A stretch of 49,572 nt of DNA, taken from the NCBI RefSeq assembly GCF_004000805.1, contig NZ_BILY01000047.1, forward strand, positions 1 through 49,572, written 5' to 3'. The translations under genes and the position numbers were made by a program. The stretch's first letter is position 1, and every line of letters begins with the position of its first letter. The notes beneath the pieces were generated by a model. That model saw only the letters and a list, made by a program, of their open reading frames with translations. It was not told the DNA's origin and made no database searches. Positions 32,553 through 42,357 of this stretch are shown here, piece by piece. This DNA is from Paenibacillus glycanilyticus NBRC 16618. Lineage in GTDB: Bacteria; Bacillota; Bacilli; Paenibacillales; Paenibacillaceae.

Positions 32553-35336
32553 TTAATACGTTTTTACCGCATCAATATTAATCGTGCTGCTGCCGGTGCT
32601 GCCGGAGCCTTGATTAATATAGAAGTTAATCTCGGCGATGGAGCCAAGATCGCGCGTGCTGTTGCCGCCGCTGTACCAGCTAGGACGCGCAAAGCTAGTG
32701 AACGGAACCTGAATAGTTGTGGCCGTTGTGCCTGAGAGAACATAGGTCGTCTCCCAAGGCTCGCCGCTCGCTTCCTTGAACTGCACGGTCAGCGTACGGT
32801 TTGAGCCGTCCGGCTTCACCCATAAGCTGATGCCCGTTTTGCCGGTCCAGCTGGCGGAGAGCGGGTGAATGACGCCGGAATAGTTGGCGGCCGTCGTAAT
32901 GCTGTAGCTCAGCTTCATGCTGTTCGTACCGTCGCTTTTGACGGACGTATCAAGAGTTGGAGTAATGGCGCTTCCGGACGAGTTCATCGTGTAGACGGCC
33001 TGCAATGCGCTGTTCGAAGCGTAGCTGTCAAAGCTGTCGATGGCATCGCTTGGTGGCTGCGTGCCTCCTCCGACCTGACCCGCCGTCACGGAATCGATAT
33101 AAATTGAGCTGCTGCCCGTTGAACCGGAGCCCTGATTCACGTAGATGCTGTATTCCTTAATCGTATTCAGGTCCTTCACGCCGTTGCCGCCGCTGTACCA
33201 GCCCGGATGGTTGAAGGAGCTGAAGGGCAGATTGACGATTCCCGCGGTTGTGCCGGACAACGTATAATACGTTTCCCACAGCTCGCCGCTTGTCTCCTTG
33301 AACTGAATCGTCAGGGTCCGGTTCGAACCGTCCGGCTTAAGCCAAAGCGATAATCCGGTTGCTCCGGACCAGTCGGCCGTGCCAAGCTGCTTCGTTGCCC
33401 CTGCAAAGTTGGCAGGAGAGGCCGCGATGGTATAGGCAAATTTCATGCCGTAGGTACCGTCGTTTTTGTTCGCGGTATCCCGGGTCACCGTCAAGGCACC
33501 GCCGTCCGTATTGCGGACATAGGCGCTTTGCAGCGCGCTGTCCGAGCTGTACGATTCGAAGGCATCAATCGCAACCGACGTGGATTGAGCCGCCGTCGTA
33601 AAGGTTAGGCCGGCATTCGACGCCACCGTGGATCCGGTGCCGTTCACGGCCGTTACCTTCCAGTAGAACGTTTTGTTATAGGCAAGCGCGGAGCCTGGAG
33701 TATAAGAAGTAGAAGTAAGTCCGCTGGCGTTAATAACCGGGCTTGTATAGGAGCTGTTGTCCGCAACAACAAGCGTATAGCTTGCGGCGTTGCTGGAGGC
33801 ATTCCAGCCGAATGTCGGCAGCACGCTTTGGCCCGTTGCGCCGCTTGCAGGAGACGACAACGTGAAAGCACCCGGAGCAGGCAGCGCCGTTCCGCCGGTG
33901 GCATAAACAGGAGAATAGCTGCCGGCAACCCCTGCGAGGTTATGGGCTTTCACTCTATACCAATAAGCCGTGCCCGAGACGGAGGTGGAATCGGTCCATG
34001 GCGTATCATTGTCCGTCGCGCATTGATTGCAGACAACGGTCCAAGGTCCGCTAGCACCGGCTGTTGCCCGTTCGACGGTATATTTGTCCGCCGCTGCCGC
34101 GCCTCTCCATTTCAGCTGAACCTTGCCGCCGCTTGCCTGATGGCCCGTAATAAGCGGCGCGTCAGGAACGCCTGCAGCAGGAACGGCTATCCCGCGCATC
34201 GCGTAAGCGTGGTTGCGCAGCTGCTGGGCTTTGGTCCGCATATCCGTTGTCGTGCCCGGATAGTAGATGGTGAATCCGTCGTTATGCACTTTATAACCGT
34301 AGTCGTCGTTCTGCCCGAACAGCGCCCAATAGTTGCTGCCGGCGATAGCCGGTTGGGCCTCAATGGCGGAAAGGAAGTTCGCAAGCGTACCGTAGGTTTC
34401 CAGGTTCCAAGCGAATTCGCCTACAACCATCGCTTTGCCGGCGGCTTGAACCTTGCTTGCCTGCGTATTCAGTTCCGTAACCGACAAGCCTTTGCAGCAG
34501 GCGCCAACGGCCGGCCATTGGTAGAAGTGGTCGCTGTAGATGTCTACGCTTGAGATGGAAAGATGAGCGTCCTTCACGCCGTATGTTCCGTCCATGACGA
34601 GATGGTTGCCGTCAATGCTTTTCAAATAATCGGCAATGTCCTGCGTCCAGTTCTTCATCGCCGTCGGATTGTCGTACCAGCCCAGCTCGTTGCCGGTTTC
34701 CCAGGCCATGATGGTCGGGTCGTCTTTGTACTTCACGCCGGTGTAGGTATTGGTGCGGTTGAGGAGAACGCTTAGATGCTGCTTGAAGGCGCTAATAATC
34801 TCCGGCTTGTTGTAAAACTCGTAGCCGGTGTAGCTGATGCCGTCGTCGGGGTAGCCGAACCAGCGCGTCCATGATTTTTTGCCGCCGTGGTAATAATCGT
34901 ATTGGTCGATAAGCGGGAGAACAAGACGAAGTCCGGCGTCGCCGGCGGCTTTGATTGCGTAATCGAGCTTCTGGAAGGCGGTCTCGTTGTATGTACCGAG
35001 CGATGGCATAATGCACTTCGGACAGCCGAAGGAGATGGCGGCATGGGAGCGGATAACGGTTGCGCCCATTTCTTTTGCTGTCTGCAGGGCATTGTTTACG
35101 CGGAATTCGGTCGGATATTCGACGGGATTCTCGTCCAGGGCAAGCCAATAAATGTTGGGGCCGCTGTAGCGGAAAGGCTGGCCGTTCAGCATCAGCTGGC
35201 TGCCGGAGCGGGTGACGAAGCCGGAGACGGCGGCGGAAGCTTTTTTCGCCGGAGGTCCGACTAGCGCTAACAAAGACATAAAGGCCAGAAGCAGGGCAAG
35301 GGAGTAGGAGAGCATACGGAATCTAGTGGTGATCAC
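32553..35336 (-). CDS. Secreted multidomain GH5 glycoside hydrolase, probable beta-mannanase
   Basis: The 927-residue protein has a signal peptide (cleavage after KKASA near 35) and a GH5-type catalytic domain (about 38-385) with acid/base Glu217 (WETGNELGW) and nucleophile Glu307 (VVGEFAWN). Two FN3-like modules follow (about 391-480 and 486-582), then two CBM11-like modules of about 150 residues (starting IDAFESYSSD and IDSFDSYASN). It lacks an SLH anchor, so it should be released. Mannanase is inferred from resemblance to Paenibacillus mannanases; another beta-glycanase is possible. The start is GTG with AAGGAGG upstream. CRE-like sites lie in the divergent promoter region. Confidence 0.85.
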   Translation of the reverse strand: MITTRFRMLSYSLALLLAFMSLLALVGPPAKKASAAVSGFVTRSGSQLMLNGQPFRYSGPNIYWLALDENPVEYPTEFRVNNALQTAKEMGATVIRSHAAISFGCPKCIMPSLGTYNETAFQKLDYAIKAAGDAGLRLVLPLIDQYDYYHGGKKSWTRWFGYPDDGISYTGYEFYNKPEIISAFKQHLSVLLNRTNTYTGVKYKDDPTIMAWETGNELGWYDNPTAMKNWTQDIADYLKSIDGNHLVMDGTYGVKDAHLSISSVDIYSDHFYQWPAVGACCKGLSVTELNTQASKVQAAGKAMVVGEFAWNLETYGTLANFLSAIEAQPAIAGSNYWALFGQNDDYGYKVHNDGFTIYYPGTTTDMRTKAQQLRNHAYAMRGIAVPAAGVPDAPLITGHQASGGKVQLKWRGAAAADKYTVERATAGASGPWTVVCNQCATDNDTPWTDSTSVSGTAYWYRVKAHNLAGVAGSYSPVYATGGTALPAPGAFTLSSPASGATGQSVLPTFGWNASSNAASYTLVVADNSSYTSPVINASGLTSTSYTPGSALAYNKTFYWKVTAVNGTGSTVASNAGLTFTTAAQSTSVAIDAFESYSSDSALQSAYVRNTDGGALTVTRDTANKNDGTYGMKFAYTIAASPANFAGATKQLGTADWSGATGLSLWLKPDGSNRTLTIQFKETSGELWETYYTLSGTTAGIVNLPFSSFNHPGWYSGGNGVKDLNTIKEYSIYVNQGSGSTGSSSIYIDSVTAGQVGGGTQPPSDAIDSFDSYASNSALQAVYTMNSSGSAITPTLDTSVKSDGTNSMKLSYSITTAANYSGVIHPLSASWTGKTGISLWVKPDGSNRTLTVQFKEASGEPWETTYVLSGTTATTIQVPFTSFARPSWYSGGNSTRDLGSIAEINFYINQGSGSTGSSTINIDAVKTY

Positions 35337-35398
35337 ACGATAACCTCCTTCAATTTAGGTGGCTAATAGCAGCCAAGCACGCATGGCCTGGGACAAAA

Positions 35399-35412
35399 TG
35401 TAAACGCTTTAC
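35399..35412. promoter_or_regulatory. CRE-like (CcpA) site upstream of the secreted GH5 gene
   Basis: TGTAAACGCTTTAC matches the CRE consensus TGWAANCGNTNWCA at 12 of 14 positions and is nearly palindromic. It lies 63 bp before the GTG start, which suits catabolite repression of the hydrolase. Confidence 0.5.
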
Positions 35413-35574
35413 CTCCTTTCCGCACGAAATACGCAGGCCGCGTGCTACTAATCTAACGCCAACCGCAGCCCCCTGACTATTGGCTAATTTTTAGGTTTAT
35501 TGCACTCTGTTTAGGCCTTCCCGATTTACACGAAGAAAAGGTTGCCTGTTTCTTGGGCTCTGTGTCAGAATCAC

Positions 35575-35588
35575 AGTAAACGCTTACA
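35575..35588. promoter_or_regulatory. CRE-like (CcpA) site upstream of the kinase gene
   Basis: The reverse complement, TGTAAGCGTTTACT, matches 13 of 14 CRE positions. It lies 26 bp before the ATG at 35615, so it could block transcription of the two-component genes when glucose is present. Confidence 0.6.
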
Positions 35589-35614
35589 TATTTGAGTGAC
35601 GGGAGCCGGCGCAA

Positions 35615-37405
35615 ATGAACATAGGACGTGGCCTTTTCCATATTAACGGGTTTAGCAGCATGACCATGCAGAAGAAGCTGATTATCGTATTCGTGGTTCT
35701 GATCATTATTCCAATCTCGGCTACGGGGTTTATATCCTATCAGAATTACATTCAATCTATTAATAAGAATACAAAAAATTACGTCACCGAGCTGATCAGC
35801 AACATGCAGGCGAATCTGGACAGCCATCTGGAAGACATGATGACCGTCAGCAAAATTCCGCTCTACTCGGTCGAAATGCAGCAATACATGAGCCATCAAG
35901 AGATGACGCTCGAGAAGCAGCGCCAGATGGACTTCTATATCGGACTGCTCGACAGCATGAGGAAAAATCTCTATTCCGCCTATCTCTACGATAATTACGG
36001 CAACGTGTTCTACCGGATCAAGACGGATGCCATCCGCGAGGATATGATGAGCCATTACGAGGAATGGAAGCGAATCGCTGTGCAGGGCAACGGCAATCCC
36101 GTTATAATCCCGACCCAGCGGGTGATGCGCGCGAACGGCACTCCGCAATATCTGTTCACGGTGCTCCGGAGCATCCGGGATATCGGCACGCTGGAGACAA
36201 TCGGCTATGTGGCGGTGGATGCCGACATTCACGTTATTGAGGATGTCGTGCAGGAGCTGAATACGGTAACGAACGGAAAGACCCTTATTATCGACGGCCA
36301 GAACAATGTGGCTTATGACAGCGATCATGTGCTGACGGCTACCAATATAACGGGCAATGAGGTCATTCAGAAAGCCGTTGGCGATCAGGGCAGCTTTAAT
36401 GTCGTGGTCGACGGCCTCTCTTACATATGCAGTTACTCCGTGTCCAAGGATACCGGCTGGAAAATATTCGCGTTTGTTCCGGTGAACTATCTGCATCACG
36501 ATGCCCAGTTGACACGGAACGTCACGCTTACGACAACCATCGGGATTATCGGCTTTGCGCTGCTTGTCTCGGTTATATTGGCTTTTATGATGACCAGATC
36601 CCTCCGCCAGATGACGGACCTGATGCGCACGGTGCGCGGCGGCAACCTGGACGTCAGCTTTGACGTGAAGCAGAAGGACGAGGTGGGTATTCTCGGCACG
36701 GAATTTAACCGCATGCTCAGGCGGATGAAGGAGCTGATCTCCGAAATTTACGTGATCCAGTCCCGCAAAAAAGAAGCCGATCTGGAGGCGCTGCAAAGCC
36801 AGATTAATCCCCATTTTATATACAACACGTTAGAGACCATCCGGATGACCGCCGAGATTAACGATGATGAAGAGGTCGCGGAGATGACCTTTACGCTTGG
36901 GAAGCTGTTAAGATACAGCATTAACCGGGGGAGGGAGACGGTTGAGCTAAGGGAAGAGCTGCAGCATTTGGAGCGGTATCTTCAATTATTGCGCTACCGG
37001 TTCAGCAACCGGTTTGTCGTTGCCTTCGACATTCCGCAGGAGCTGATGAACTTCCCGGTCATGAAGCTGACCTTCCAACCGATTGTCGAAAATGCGATTC
37101 TCCATGGCATGGAGGGCAAGCCTAACGAGGTTACGATCCGTTTGTCGGCCGAGCTAAAGGAGCAGCTGCTTATTTTTTCGATTAAAGACGAAGGTGCGGG
37201 GATGGACGGCATGACGCTGGATCTGCTCCGCCAATCGATGAACGGTACGCGCGAGGCGGGAAGCTCCAAGACCGGGGTAGGCCTGCGCAACGTCAATGAA
37301 CGGATCAAGCTGCATTACGGCGAGACGTATGGGCTGGAGATTGAGAGCAAGTGGGGAGAAGGAACAGCCGTCTATCTAAAACTTCCGAGAAAGCATGGTG
37401 AATAA
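35615..37405 (+). CDS. Sensor histidine kinase, YesM type (polysaccharide locus)
   Basis: A 596-residue kinase: TM1 (about 18-42), extracellular dCache-like domain (about 43-300), TM2 (about 307-330), HAMP (about 331-383), His-kinase domain with QINPHFIYNTLETI (His400) and ATPase domain (QPIVENAILHGM, DEGAGMDGM, GVGLRNVNERI). It phosphorylates the AraC-type regulator encoded 3 bp downstream. Divergent from the secreted GH5 gene and upstream of an oligosaccharide importer, it probably senses breakdown products of the polymer. GGGAG precedes the ATG. Confidence 0.92.
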   Translation: MNIGRGLFHINGFSSMTMQKKLIIVFVVLIIIPISATGFISYQNYIQSINKNTKNYVTELISNMQANLDSHLEDMMTVSKIPLYSVEMQQYMSHQEMTLEKQRQMDFYIGLLDSMRKNLYSAYLYDNYGNVFYRIKTDAIREDMMSHYEEWKRIAVQGNGNPVIIPTQRVMRANGTPQYLFTVLRSIRDIGTLETIGYVAVDADIHVIEDVVQELNTVTNGKTLIIDGQNNVAYDSDHVLTATNITGNEVIQKAVGDQGSFNVVVDGLSYICSYSVSKDTGWKIFAFVPVNYLHHDAQLTRNVTLTTTIGIIGFALLVSVILAFMMTRSLRQMTDLMRTVRGGNLDVSFDVKQKDEVGILGTEFNRMLRRMKELISEIYVIQSRKKEADLEALQSQINPHFIYNTLETIRMTAEINDDEEVAEMTFTLGKLLRYSINRGRETVELREELQHLERYLQLLRYRFSNRFVVAFDIPQELMNFPVMKLTFQPIVENAILHGMEGKPNEVTIRLSAELKEQLLIFSIKDEGAGMDGMTLDLLRQSMNGTREAGSSKTGVGLRNVNERIKLHYGETYGLEIESKWGEGTAVYLKLPRKHGE

Positions 37406-37408
37406 CAA

Positions 37409-38971
37409 ATGCTGAGCATTATGATTATCGACGATGAGGATCTGATCCGCCGCGGGCTGGAGAAGATCATTTCCAAGCTGAACGAGGAATATCTGGTTGT
37501 CGGCAGCTTTTCGAACGGCTTTGAGGCCTCCCAGGAGCTGGACCGTCTCTCTCCGGATGTTGTTATTACCGATATTAAAATGCCCTATATGGACGGGCTG
37601 CAGTTTATAGAGGAATTAAGACGCCGTCTTCCGGATGCGCGTTGTCTAATTTTGAGCGGCTATAACGACTTCGATTATGCGCGTACCGCCATGCAGTATG
37701 GCGTAAAGGATTATCTGATTAAGCCGGTGGATAAGGAAGAGCTGCTGGCGAACCTTACGCATATTCATAAGGAGTTGAAAGAAGCGAAGCAGGAAAAAGA
37801 AAAGGAGCAGCTGCTAAGCAAAAAAGCGCAGATGAGCGATCTTTTGCTGCGGGAGCAGCAGCTGCGTCGGCTGCTGGGCGGCGATAAGGATACGGCTGTA
37901 TCCGCCGGGGTGGAGGAGCTCTCCTTACCGGTTGTATTTGGGTGCCCTTACGCGGTGCTTGCCGTCCGGGCTTCCAATCAAGGCATGAAAGAGCAGCTGC
38001 TGGAATGGGGAAGGACGATGGCGGCTGAAGGCATAGAGAGCGTGGCTATGGAGGCGCAGATTATCGCCCTGTTGGTTCCTGCTCCCAAGGAGGAGGAGAC
38101 GGGCAGGCTTGCTCACAAAACGGCGCTTCGCTTGATGAGCGACCTGCAGTTTGCCGCCAAAGGCAAGTTTGCGATCGGAATCAGCGGCGGATATCAAGGG
38201 AGCGATAAGGCGATATGCGCTTATCAGGAGGCATTGGCGTTGTCCTGCGCCGGCATTTACAAGCGCGAAGCGTTTGCCGTTGTGACGGGCAAGGAGGGAC
38301 CAAACGCTCCAGCGGATCCTGCTTTTTTCACCGGGCTGTTGACTGGCGGCTTTACCCAGGCGCTGGAGCGGCTTGATGCGGAAGGCATCGGGGCGGCGGT
38401 TCAGCGGATGTTCGCGGAGATCGAGCGGGTGCGGCCGCCTTATGCGGATCTCGTCCAGTTTATGGCGAATCTTCTGTATACCGCCGTACAGAAAGTAGAC
38501 GGCCTGCTTGACGAGCTGGTCAAGCTGACGCCGCCGGGCGTGGGCGTCTACCAGTCGGTTGCGGACTTTTTTAACCTGACGGAGCTGAAGGAACGGATCC
38601 AGCATTTGCTGGAGCTGTCCCTGTACCGGCTTGCTTCCGCGCGCAAGGAGGGCGGCAACCGGGTGATTGAGACGGTTAAACAGCTGATTCAGCAGGATTA
38701 CGATAAAGACCTTGAACTGACCGAGCTGTCCGAGAAGGTATTCCTTAACCCGAGTTATCTCAGCACGTTATTCAAGCAAGAGACGGGGCTGACCATCACG
38801 CAATACGTGCTGCAGCTGCGCATGATGAAGGCGAAGGAGCTGCTGAAGAAGCGTCTTGACCTGAAGGTCTACGAGGTCGGCGAGCAGGTGGGTTACCCGG
38901 ACTCTATCTATTTCAATAAGGTGTTTAAAAAAATGGTAGGCATTACGCCTAAGGAGTACCGGAATTTATAA
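37409..38971 (+). CDS. AraC-type response regulator, YesN family (polysaccharide locus)
   Basis: The 520-residue protein has a receiver domain with Asp55 (VVITDIKMPYMDG), Lys in DYLIKPVDKEE and a coiled-coil-like Lys/Glu linker (LKEAKQEKEKEQLLSKK, about 128-145). A long central domain of unknown role (about 150-415) is followed by the C-terminal AraC HTH pair (LTELSEKVFLNPSYLSTLFKQ, VYEVGEQVGYPDSIYFNKVF). It is the output partner of the kinase and the likely activator of the importer operon starting at 39102 and of the GH5 genes. Confidence 0.93.
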   Translation: MLSIMIIDDEDLIRRGLEKIISKLNEEYLVVGSFSNGFEASQELDRLSPDVVITDIKMPYMDGLQFIEELRRRLPDARCLILSGYNDFDYARTAMQYGVKDYLIKPVDKEELLANLTHIHKELKEAKQEKEKEQLLSKKAQMSDLLLREQQLRRLLGGDKDTAVSAGVEELSLPVVFGCPYAVLAVRASNQGMKEQLLEWGRTMAAEGIESVAMEAQIIALLVPAPKEEETGRLAHKTALRLMSDLQFAAKGKFAIGISGGYQGSDKAICAYQEALALSCAGIYKREAFAVVTGKEGPNAPADPAFFTGLLTGGFTQALERLDAEGIGAAVQRMFAEIERVRPPYADLVQFMANLLYTAVQKVDGLLDELVKLTPPGVGVYQSVADFFNLTELKERIQHLLELSLYRLASARKEGGNRVIETVKQLIQQDYDKDLELTELSEKVFLNPSYLSTLFKQETGLTITQYVLQLRMMKAKELLKKRLDLKVYEVGEQVGYPDSIYFNKVFKKMVGITPKEYRNL

Positions 38972-39023
38972 TCCTATTTCACTTAAATTCCAAATTAAAT
39001 ACCATAAACAAAAAACCGCGACA

Positions 39024-39052
39024 TTAAATTGCGAAGGCGCTTTCTCTATAAT
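39024..39052 (+). promoter_or_regulatory. Promoter of the importer/SLH-hydrolase operon
   Basis: TATAAT at 39047-39052 with TTAAAT 17 bp upstream at 39024-39029. A palindromic CRE-like GAAGGCGCTTTC (11 of 14) sits within the spacer at about 39031-39044. The weak -35 fits activator dependence. Confidence 0.5.
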
Positions 39053-39101
39053 CGGTTTTGTAAGTAAGCGCATTCACCACATATTCGAGGGGGAGTCGGG
39101 T

Positions 39102-40457
39102 TTGAAAAAGCAACAGTTAATTTCCACCATGGCCGTGTTAGGCCTTGCAATGACAATGGCAGCAGGATGCGGCTCAAATAACGGGAACAACGAAGGAGCG
39201 GCAGCGCCAAGCAACAATAAAGCGGATAATGCCGCTGCAACAACGAAGGCTGATAACGCAGCCGCAACAAACGCCGCAGTCAGCGAGGAGCCGGCTGCTC
39301 CGAAGATCGCGGGCAAGGTGGTGTTCACAACCAACCGGACGGACCTGGTGGATACGGAGCTCAAGAATTACGCGGCCAAATTCCACGAGAAATATCCGGA
39401 CGCGACGGTTGAGATCGAAGCGATCAAGGATTATGACCAGACGACAAAAATCCGCATGGCATCCAACGAGCTTGCCGACATCAGCCTGATCCCAGGCACG
39501 GTGAAAAACTCGGATCTGCCGAACTTTTATCTTCCTCTCGATGATCTGGGCCTGAACGACCGTATTTATTTCAAAGACAACCGCAGCCAGGACGGCAAGC
39601 TTTACGGCATCTCCTCCGGCAGCGCCGCGATGGGCGTCACGTACAACAAAAAAGCTTTTGCGCAAGCCGGCATTACCGAGGTGCCGAAGACGCTCGACGA
39701 GCTTTACACCGCAGCCGAAAAGCTGAAAGCAGCGGGCATCATCCCGCTCGCGACAAACTTCAAGGACAAATGGCCGCTGTACGGCTGGGATCAGGAGGCG
39801 TTTATTTTCGCCAATGACCCGTCCCTGCACAACACGATGGCGACGCAGGATGAACCGTTTGCGGTGGATGGCCCGCACTGGCAGGCGTTCTCCATCCTGA
39901 AGAAAATGGTGGACAGCGGTTACGTTGAGAAGGACCTGATGTCGACGAACTGGGAAGGCTCCAAGAAGGATGTCGCTTCCGGCAAAATCGCCATGTTCCT
40001 GCTTGGCAACTGGGTAGTACCGCAAGTGGTAGACAACGGCGCTGCCGCGGAGGACGTAGGCTTCTTCCCGCTGCCGCTCGACAACAGCGGCGAAGCGAAG
40101 GTGATTCTGGCTTCCGACTACTACTACGGCATCGATAAAAACAGCGAAAACCCGGAAACGGCAAAAGCCTTCCTCAAATTCCTGATCGAAGAATCCGGCT
40201 ATGACGATTACGCGGGCTTTATCCCCGTTCTGAAAGACAAGAAGCCTAAGCTGGCTCAGCTGAACGAATTTATGGCGACCAATCCGAAGGTAATCGAGAT
40301 GGCTGCCGAGAACGACGACTACCTCGCGATTGCGAACAAAATGCAATTCGACACAAGCGCTTTCGCTCAAGACGCGATTATGGGCAAAGACATGAAAGCG
40401 GTATTTGATTCCTACAACAAGAAGTGGAAAGATGCGAAGGCATCCTTAGGCAAATAG
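39102..40457 (+). CDS. Oligosaccharide-binding lipoprotein (ABC family 1)
   Basis: The 451-residue extracellular binding protein has lipobox AAGC (Cys about 25) and an Ala/Asn-rich tether with a repeated KADNAAAT motif (about 26-65). The family 1 solute-binding fold follows (GKVVFTTNRTDLVDTELKNY, MGVTYNKKAFAQAGI, VPKTLDELYTAAEKLKAAG, GKIAMFLLGNW). It should bind oligosaccharides (CUT1 class) released by the GH5 enzymes. The TTG at 39102 follows GAGGGGGAG. No ATPase gene lies in the operon, so a shared MsmX-type ATPase encoded elsewhere is expected. Confidence 0.92.
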   Translation: MKKQQLISTMAVLGLAMTMAAGCGSNNGNNEGAAAPSNNKADNAAATTKADNAAATNAAVSEEPAAPKIAGKVVFTTNRTDLVDTELKNYAAKFHEKYPDATVEIEAIKDYDQTTKIRMASNELADISLIPGTVKNSDLPNFYLPLDDLGLNDRIYFKDNRSQDGKLYGISSGSAAMGVTYNKKAFAQAGITEVPKTLDELYTAAEKLKAAGIIPLATNFKDKWPLYGWDQEAFIFANDPSLHNTMATQDEPFAVDGPHWQAFSILKKMVDSGYVEKDLMSTNWEGSKKDVASGKIAMFLLGNWVVPQVVDNGAAAEDVGFFPLPLDNSGEAKVILASDYYYGIDKNSENPETAKAFLKFLIEESGYDDYAGFIPVLKDKKPKLAQLNEFMATNPKVIEMAAENDDYLAIANKMQFDTSAFAQDAIMGKDMKAVFDSYNKKWKDAKASLGK

Positions 40458-40474
40458 GTTCATAGCGGTTAACG

Positions 40475-40524
40475 GGAAGAGAAGATGCTTATCGGCTGAA
40501 TCGATAACGTTTTCTCTTCCTCCT
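40475..40524 (+). other. Intercistronic hairpin after the binding-protein gene
   Basis: GGAAGAGAA (from 40475) pairs with TTCTCTTCC (ending 40520), and inner TTATCG pairs with CGATAA around the loop GCTGAAT. The position after the binding-protein gene mirrors the hairpin at 20808 in the other transporter operon, and suggests differential expression. Confidence 0.6.
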
Positions 40525-40550
40525 TATCAAGGAGTAGAGAAGGGTTGCCG

Positions 40551-41435
40551 ATGTTTGCAATGAGTTACAAGATACAGCGCTATGTCATATTGATCTCCTT
40601 CCTCACGCTTCCGCTGCTGCTGCTTGCGGTATTTTCCTTCTATCCGGCCATTTACCTGGCTTGGTTGAGCTTTACCTCATGGGACGGCTACAGCCCGGAG
40701 AAGGCTTGGGTAGGAATCAGCAACTATAAGGAGATTTTTACGAACGCGGATATTTTCAAGGTTCTTTCCCATAACTTCGTGTACTTTATCGGGGGGATCG
40801 TCCAGAACATCGTGGCGTTATTCTTTGCCGTGCTGCTCAACTCGCGGTTAAGAGGGCGCAACGCGTTCCGGGTATTGCTCTTCCTGCCTTACATTATGAA
40901 CAGCGTGGCCATCGCCTATATGTTCACCTATGTCTACGATGCGCAGAACGGCTCGCTGAATGCGCTGCTGACTTCCGTCGGGCTGCAATCCTGGATCAAA
41001 AGCTGGCTGGGAGACGCCGCGATCGTCAACTACTCGCTTGCTTTTATCTCGGCATGGAAGTTTATGGGCTTTAACATGGTTATTTATTTAGGCGCTTTAC
41101 AATCGATTCCCGGCGATCTGTACGAGGCGGCGAAGATTGACGGGGCGGGACCGTTTAAGTCCTTCCTCTACATTACCTGGCCGAGCATCATCAAAATTGT
41201 GGAGCTCAGCATGCTGCTGACGGTCAGCGGCGCGCTTGAAGTATTTGATCTGCCGTTTGTCATGACGAAGGGCGGACCGGCCGGCTCCAGCCAGACCTTT
41301 GTTACCCAGACCGTCGAGACGGCTTTTAACTTCAGCAACTACGGGCTTGCATCGGCGATGGGGATGGTGCTGCTGTTTATTGTCGTGCTGGTGATATTCG
41401 TGCAGCGGAAGCTGATTTTGCGAGGGGGGGACTAG
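40551..41435 (+). CDS. Sugar ABC transporter permease, MalF/UgpA type
   Basis: About 294 residues with six transmembrane helices and the EAA loop YEAAKIDGAGPFKSFLYITW (about 205-224), which contacts the ATPase. It begins with the usual LPLLLLAVFSFYPAIYLAW helix. ATG 40551 is preferred, with AAGGG 6 bp upstream; TTG 40545 abuts that site. It pairs with the permease encoded 3 bp downstream to form the channel for the binding protein at 39102. Confidence 0.92.
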   Translation: MFAMSYKIQRYVILISFLTLPLLLLAVFSFYPAIYLAWLSFTSWDGYSPEKAWVGISNYKEIFTNADIFKVLSHNFVYFIGGIVQNIVALFFAVLLNSRLRGRNAFRVLLFLPYIMNSVAIAYMFTYVYDAQNGSLNALLTSVGLQSWIKSWLGDAAIVNYSLAFISAWKFMGFNMVIYLGALQSIPGDLYEAAKIDGAGPFKSFLYITWPSIIKIVELSMLLTVSGALEVFDLPFVMTKGGPAGSSQTFVTQTVETAFNFSNYGLASAMGMVLLFIVVLVIFVQRKLILRGGD

Positions 41436-41438
41436 AGC

Positions 41439-42323
41439 ATGAGCTTGGAGACATCATTGAAAAAACGTGCCGGCACCGTAACCGCGCGACCGGTCTCGCC
41501 CTCCCGCGCGATTGCCGCAGCTTTGAAATACGCGGTGCTGCTTGCCGCCGTGTTTGTTATTTTGTTCCCGCCGTATGTCGTCGTCTTGAACGCGTTCAAG
41601 GGCAATGAGGAGTACGCCAAGTCCGGCGTCTTTGATTTCCCGCATTCGTTTGCTAACCTCGATAACTTCTCCACGGTGTTCCACCGCGGGGATATGCTTA
41701 ACGCTTTTATGAATACGGGCACGATTCTCGGCTTGTCCGTTCTAGGCAACGTACTGATGGGGACGATGGTGGCCTTTGCGCTTGGGCGGTTTAATTTCAA
41801 GCTGAAATCCTGGATTCTAGGCGCTTACGTCGCTGCCACGCTTATTCCGTCCGTCACTACGCAGGTCGCTACTTTCGGCATTATCAAGGAGCTTGGCTTG
41901 TTTAACTCCCTGTACGGTCCGGTGCTTCTGTACATCGGGACGGATGTGGTGCAGATCTACCTGTATCTGCAGTTTATCCGCCACATTCCTTACGATCTCG
42001 ACGAGAACGCCATGATCGAAGGCGCGTCGCTGTTCCGGATTTACCGCTCGATTATTTTTCCTCTGCTTGCGCCGGCGACGGCGACGGCGGTTATTCTGAA
42101 GAGTATCTCGATCTACAACGATATGTATATCCCGTATCTGTACATGCCGTCGCAGAAGCTGCGGGTCGTCTCGACGGGGCTGATGAACTTCGTGGGCGTC
42201 AACAGCGCGCAGTGGAACGTGGTATGCGCGGCGCTGCTTATTATTCTTATACCGACGACTATCCTCTATCTTGTTATGCAGCGTTTCATCTTCTCCGGGA
42301 TCGTCAACGGTTCGGTCAAATAA
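41439..42323 (+). CDS. Sugar ABC transporter permease, MalG type
   Basis: A 294-residue permease with six predicted helices and the EAA motif ENAMIEGASLFRIYRSIIFP (about 188-207). It starts 3 bp after the previous stop behind a G-rich ribosome binding site, so the two permeases are tightly coupled. It completes the CUT1 importer. The next gene, 34 bp downstream, is the giant SLH hydrolase, so importer and surface enzyme are probably one transcript. Confidence 0.92.
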   Translation: MSLETSLKKRAGTVTARPVSPSRAIAAALKYAVLLAAVFVILFPPYVVVLNAFKGNEEYAKSGVFDFPHSFANLDNFSTVFHRGDMLNAFMNTGTILGLSVLGNVLMGTMVAFALGRFNFKLKSWILGAYVAATLIPSVTTQVATFGIIKELGLFNSLYGPVLLYIGTDVVQIYLYLQFIRHIPYDLDENAMIEGASLFRIYRSIIFPLLAPATATAVILKSISIYNDMYIPYLYMPSQKLRVVSTGLMNFVGVNSAQWNVVCAALLIILIPTTILYLVMQRFIFSGIVNGSVK

Positions 42324-42357
42324 CTAAAGTCTCAATTACCTTTGAAGGAGTGGACTT

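Noticed and set aside
35477..36814. 445-codon leftward open frame opposite the YesM kinase
   Set aside because: The rightward frame is an unmistakable histidine kinase; the antisense frame is a high-G+C codon shadow.
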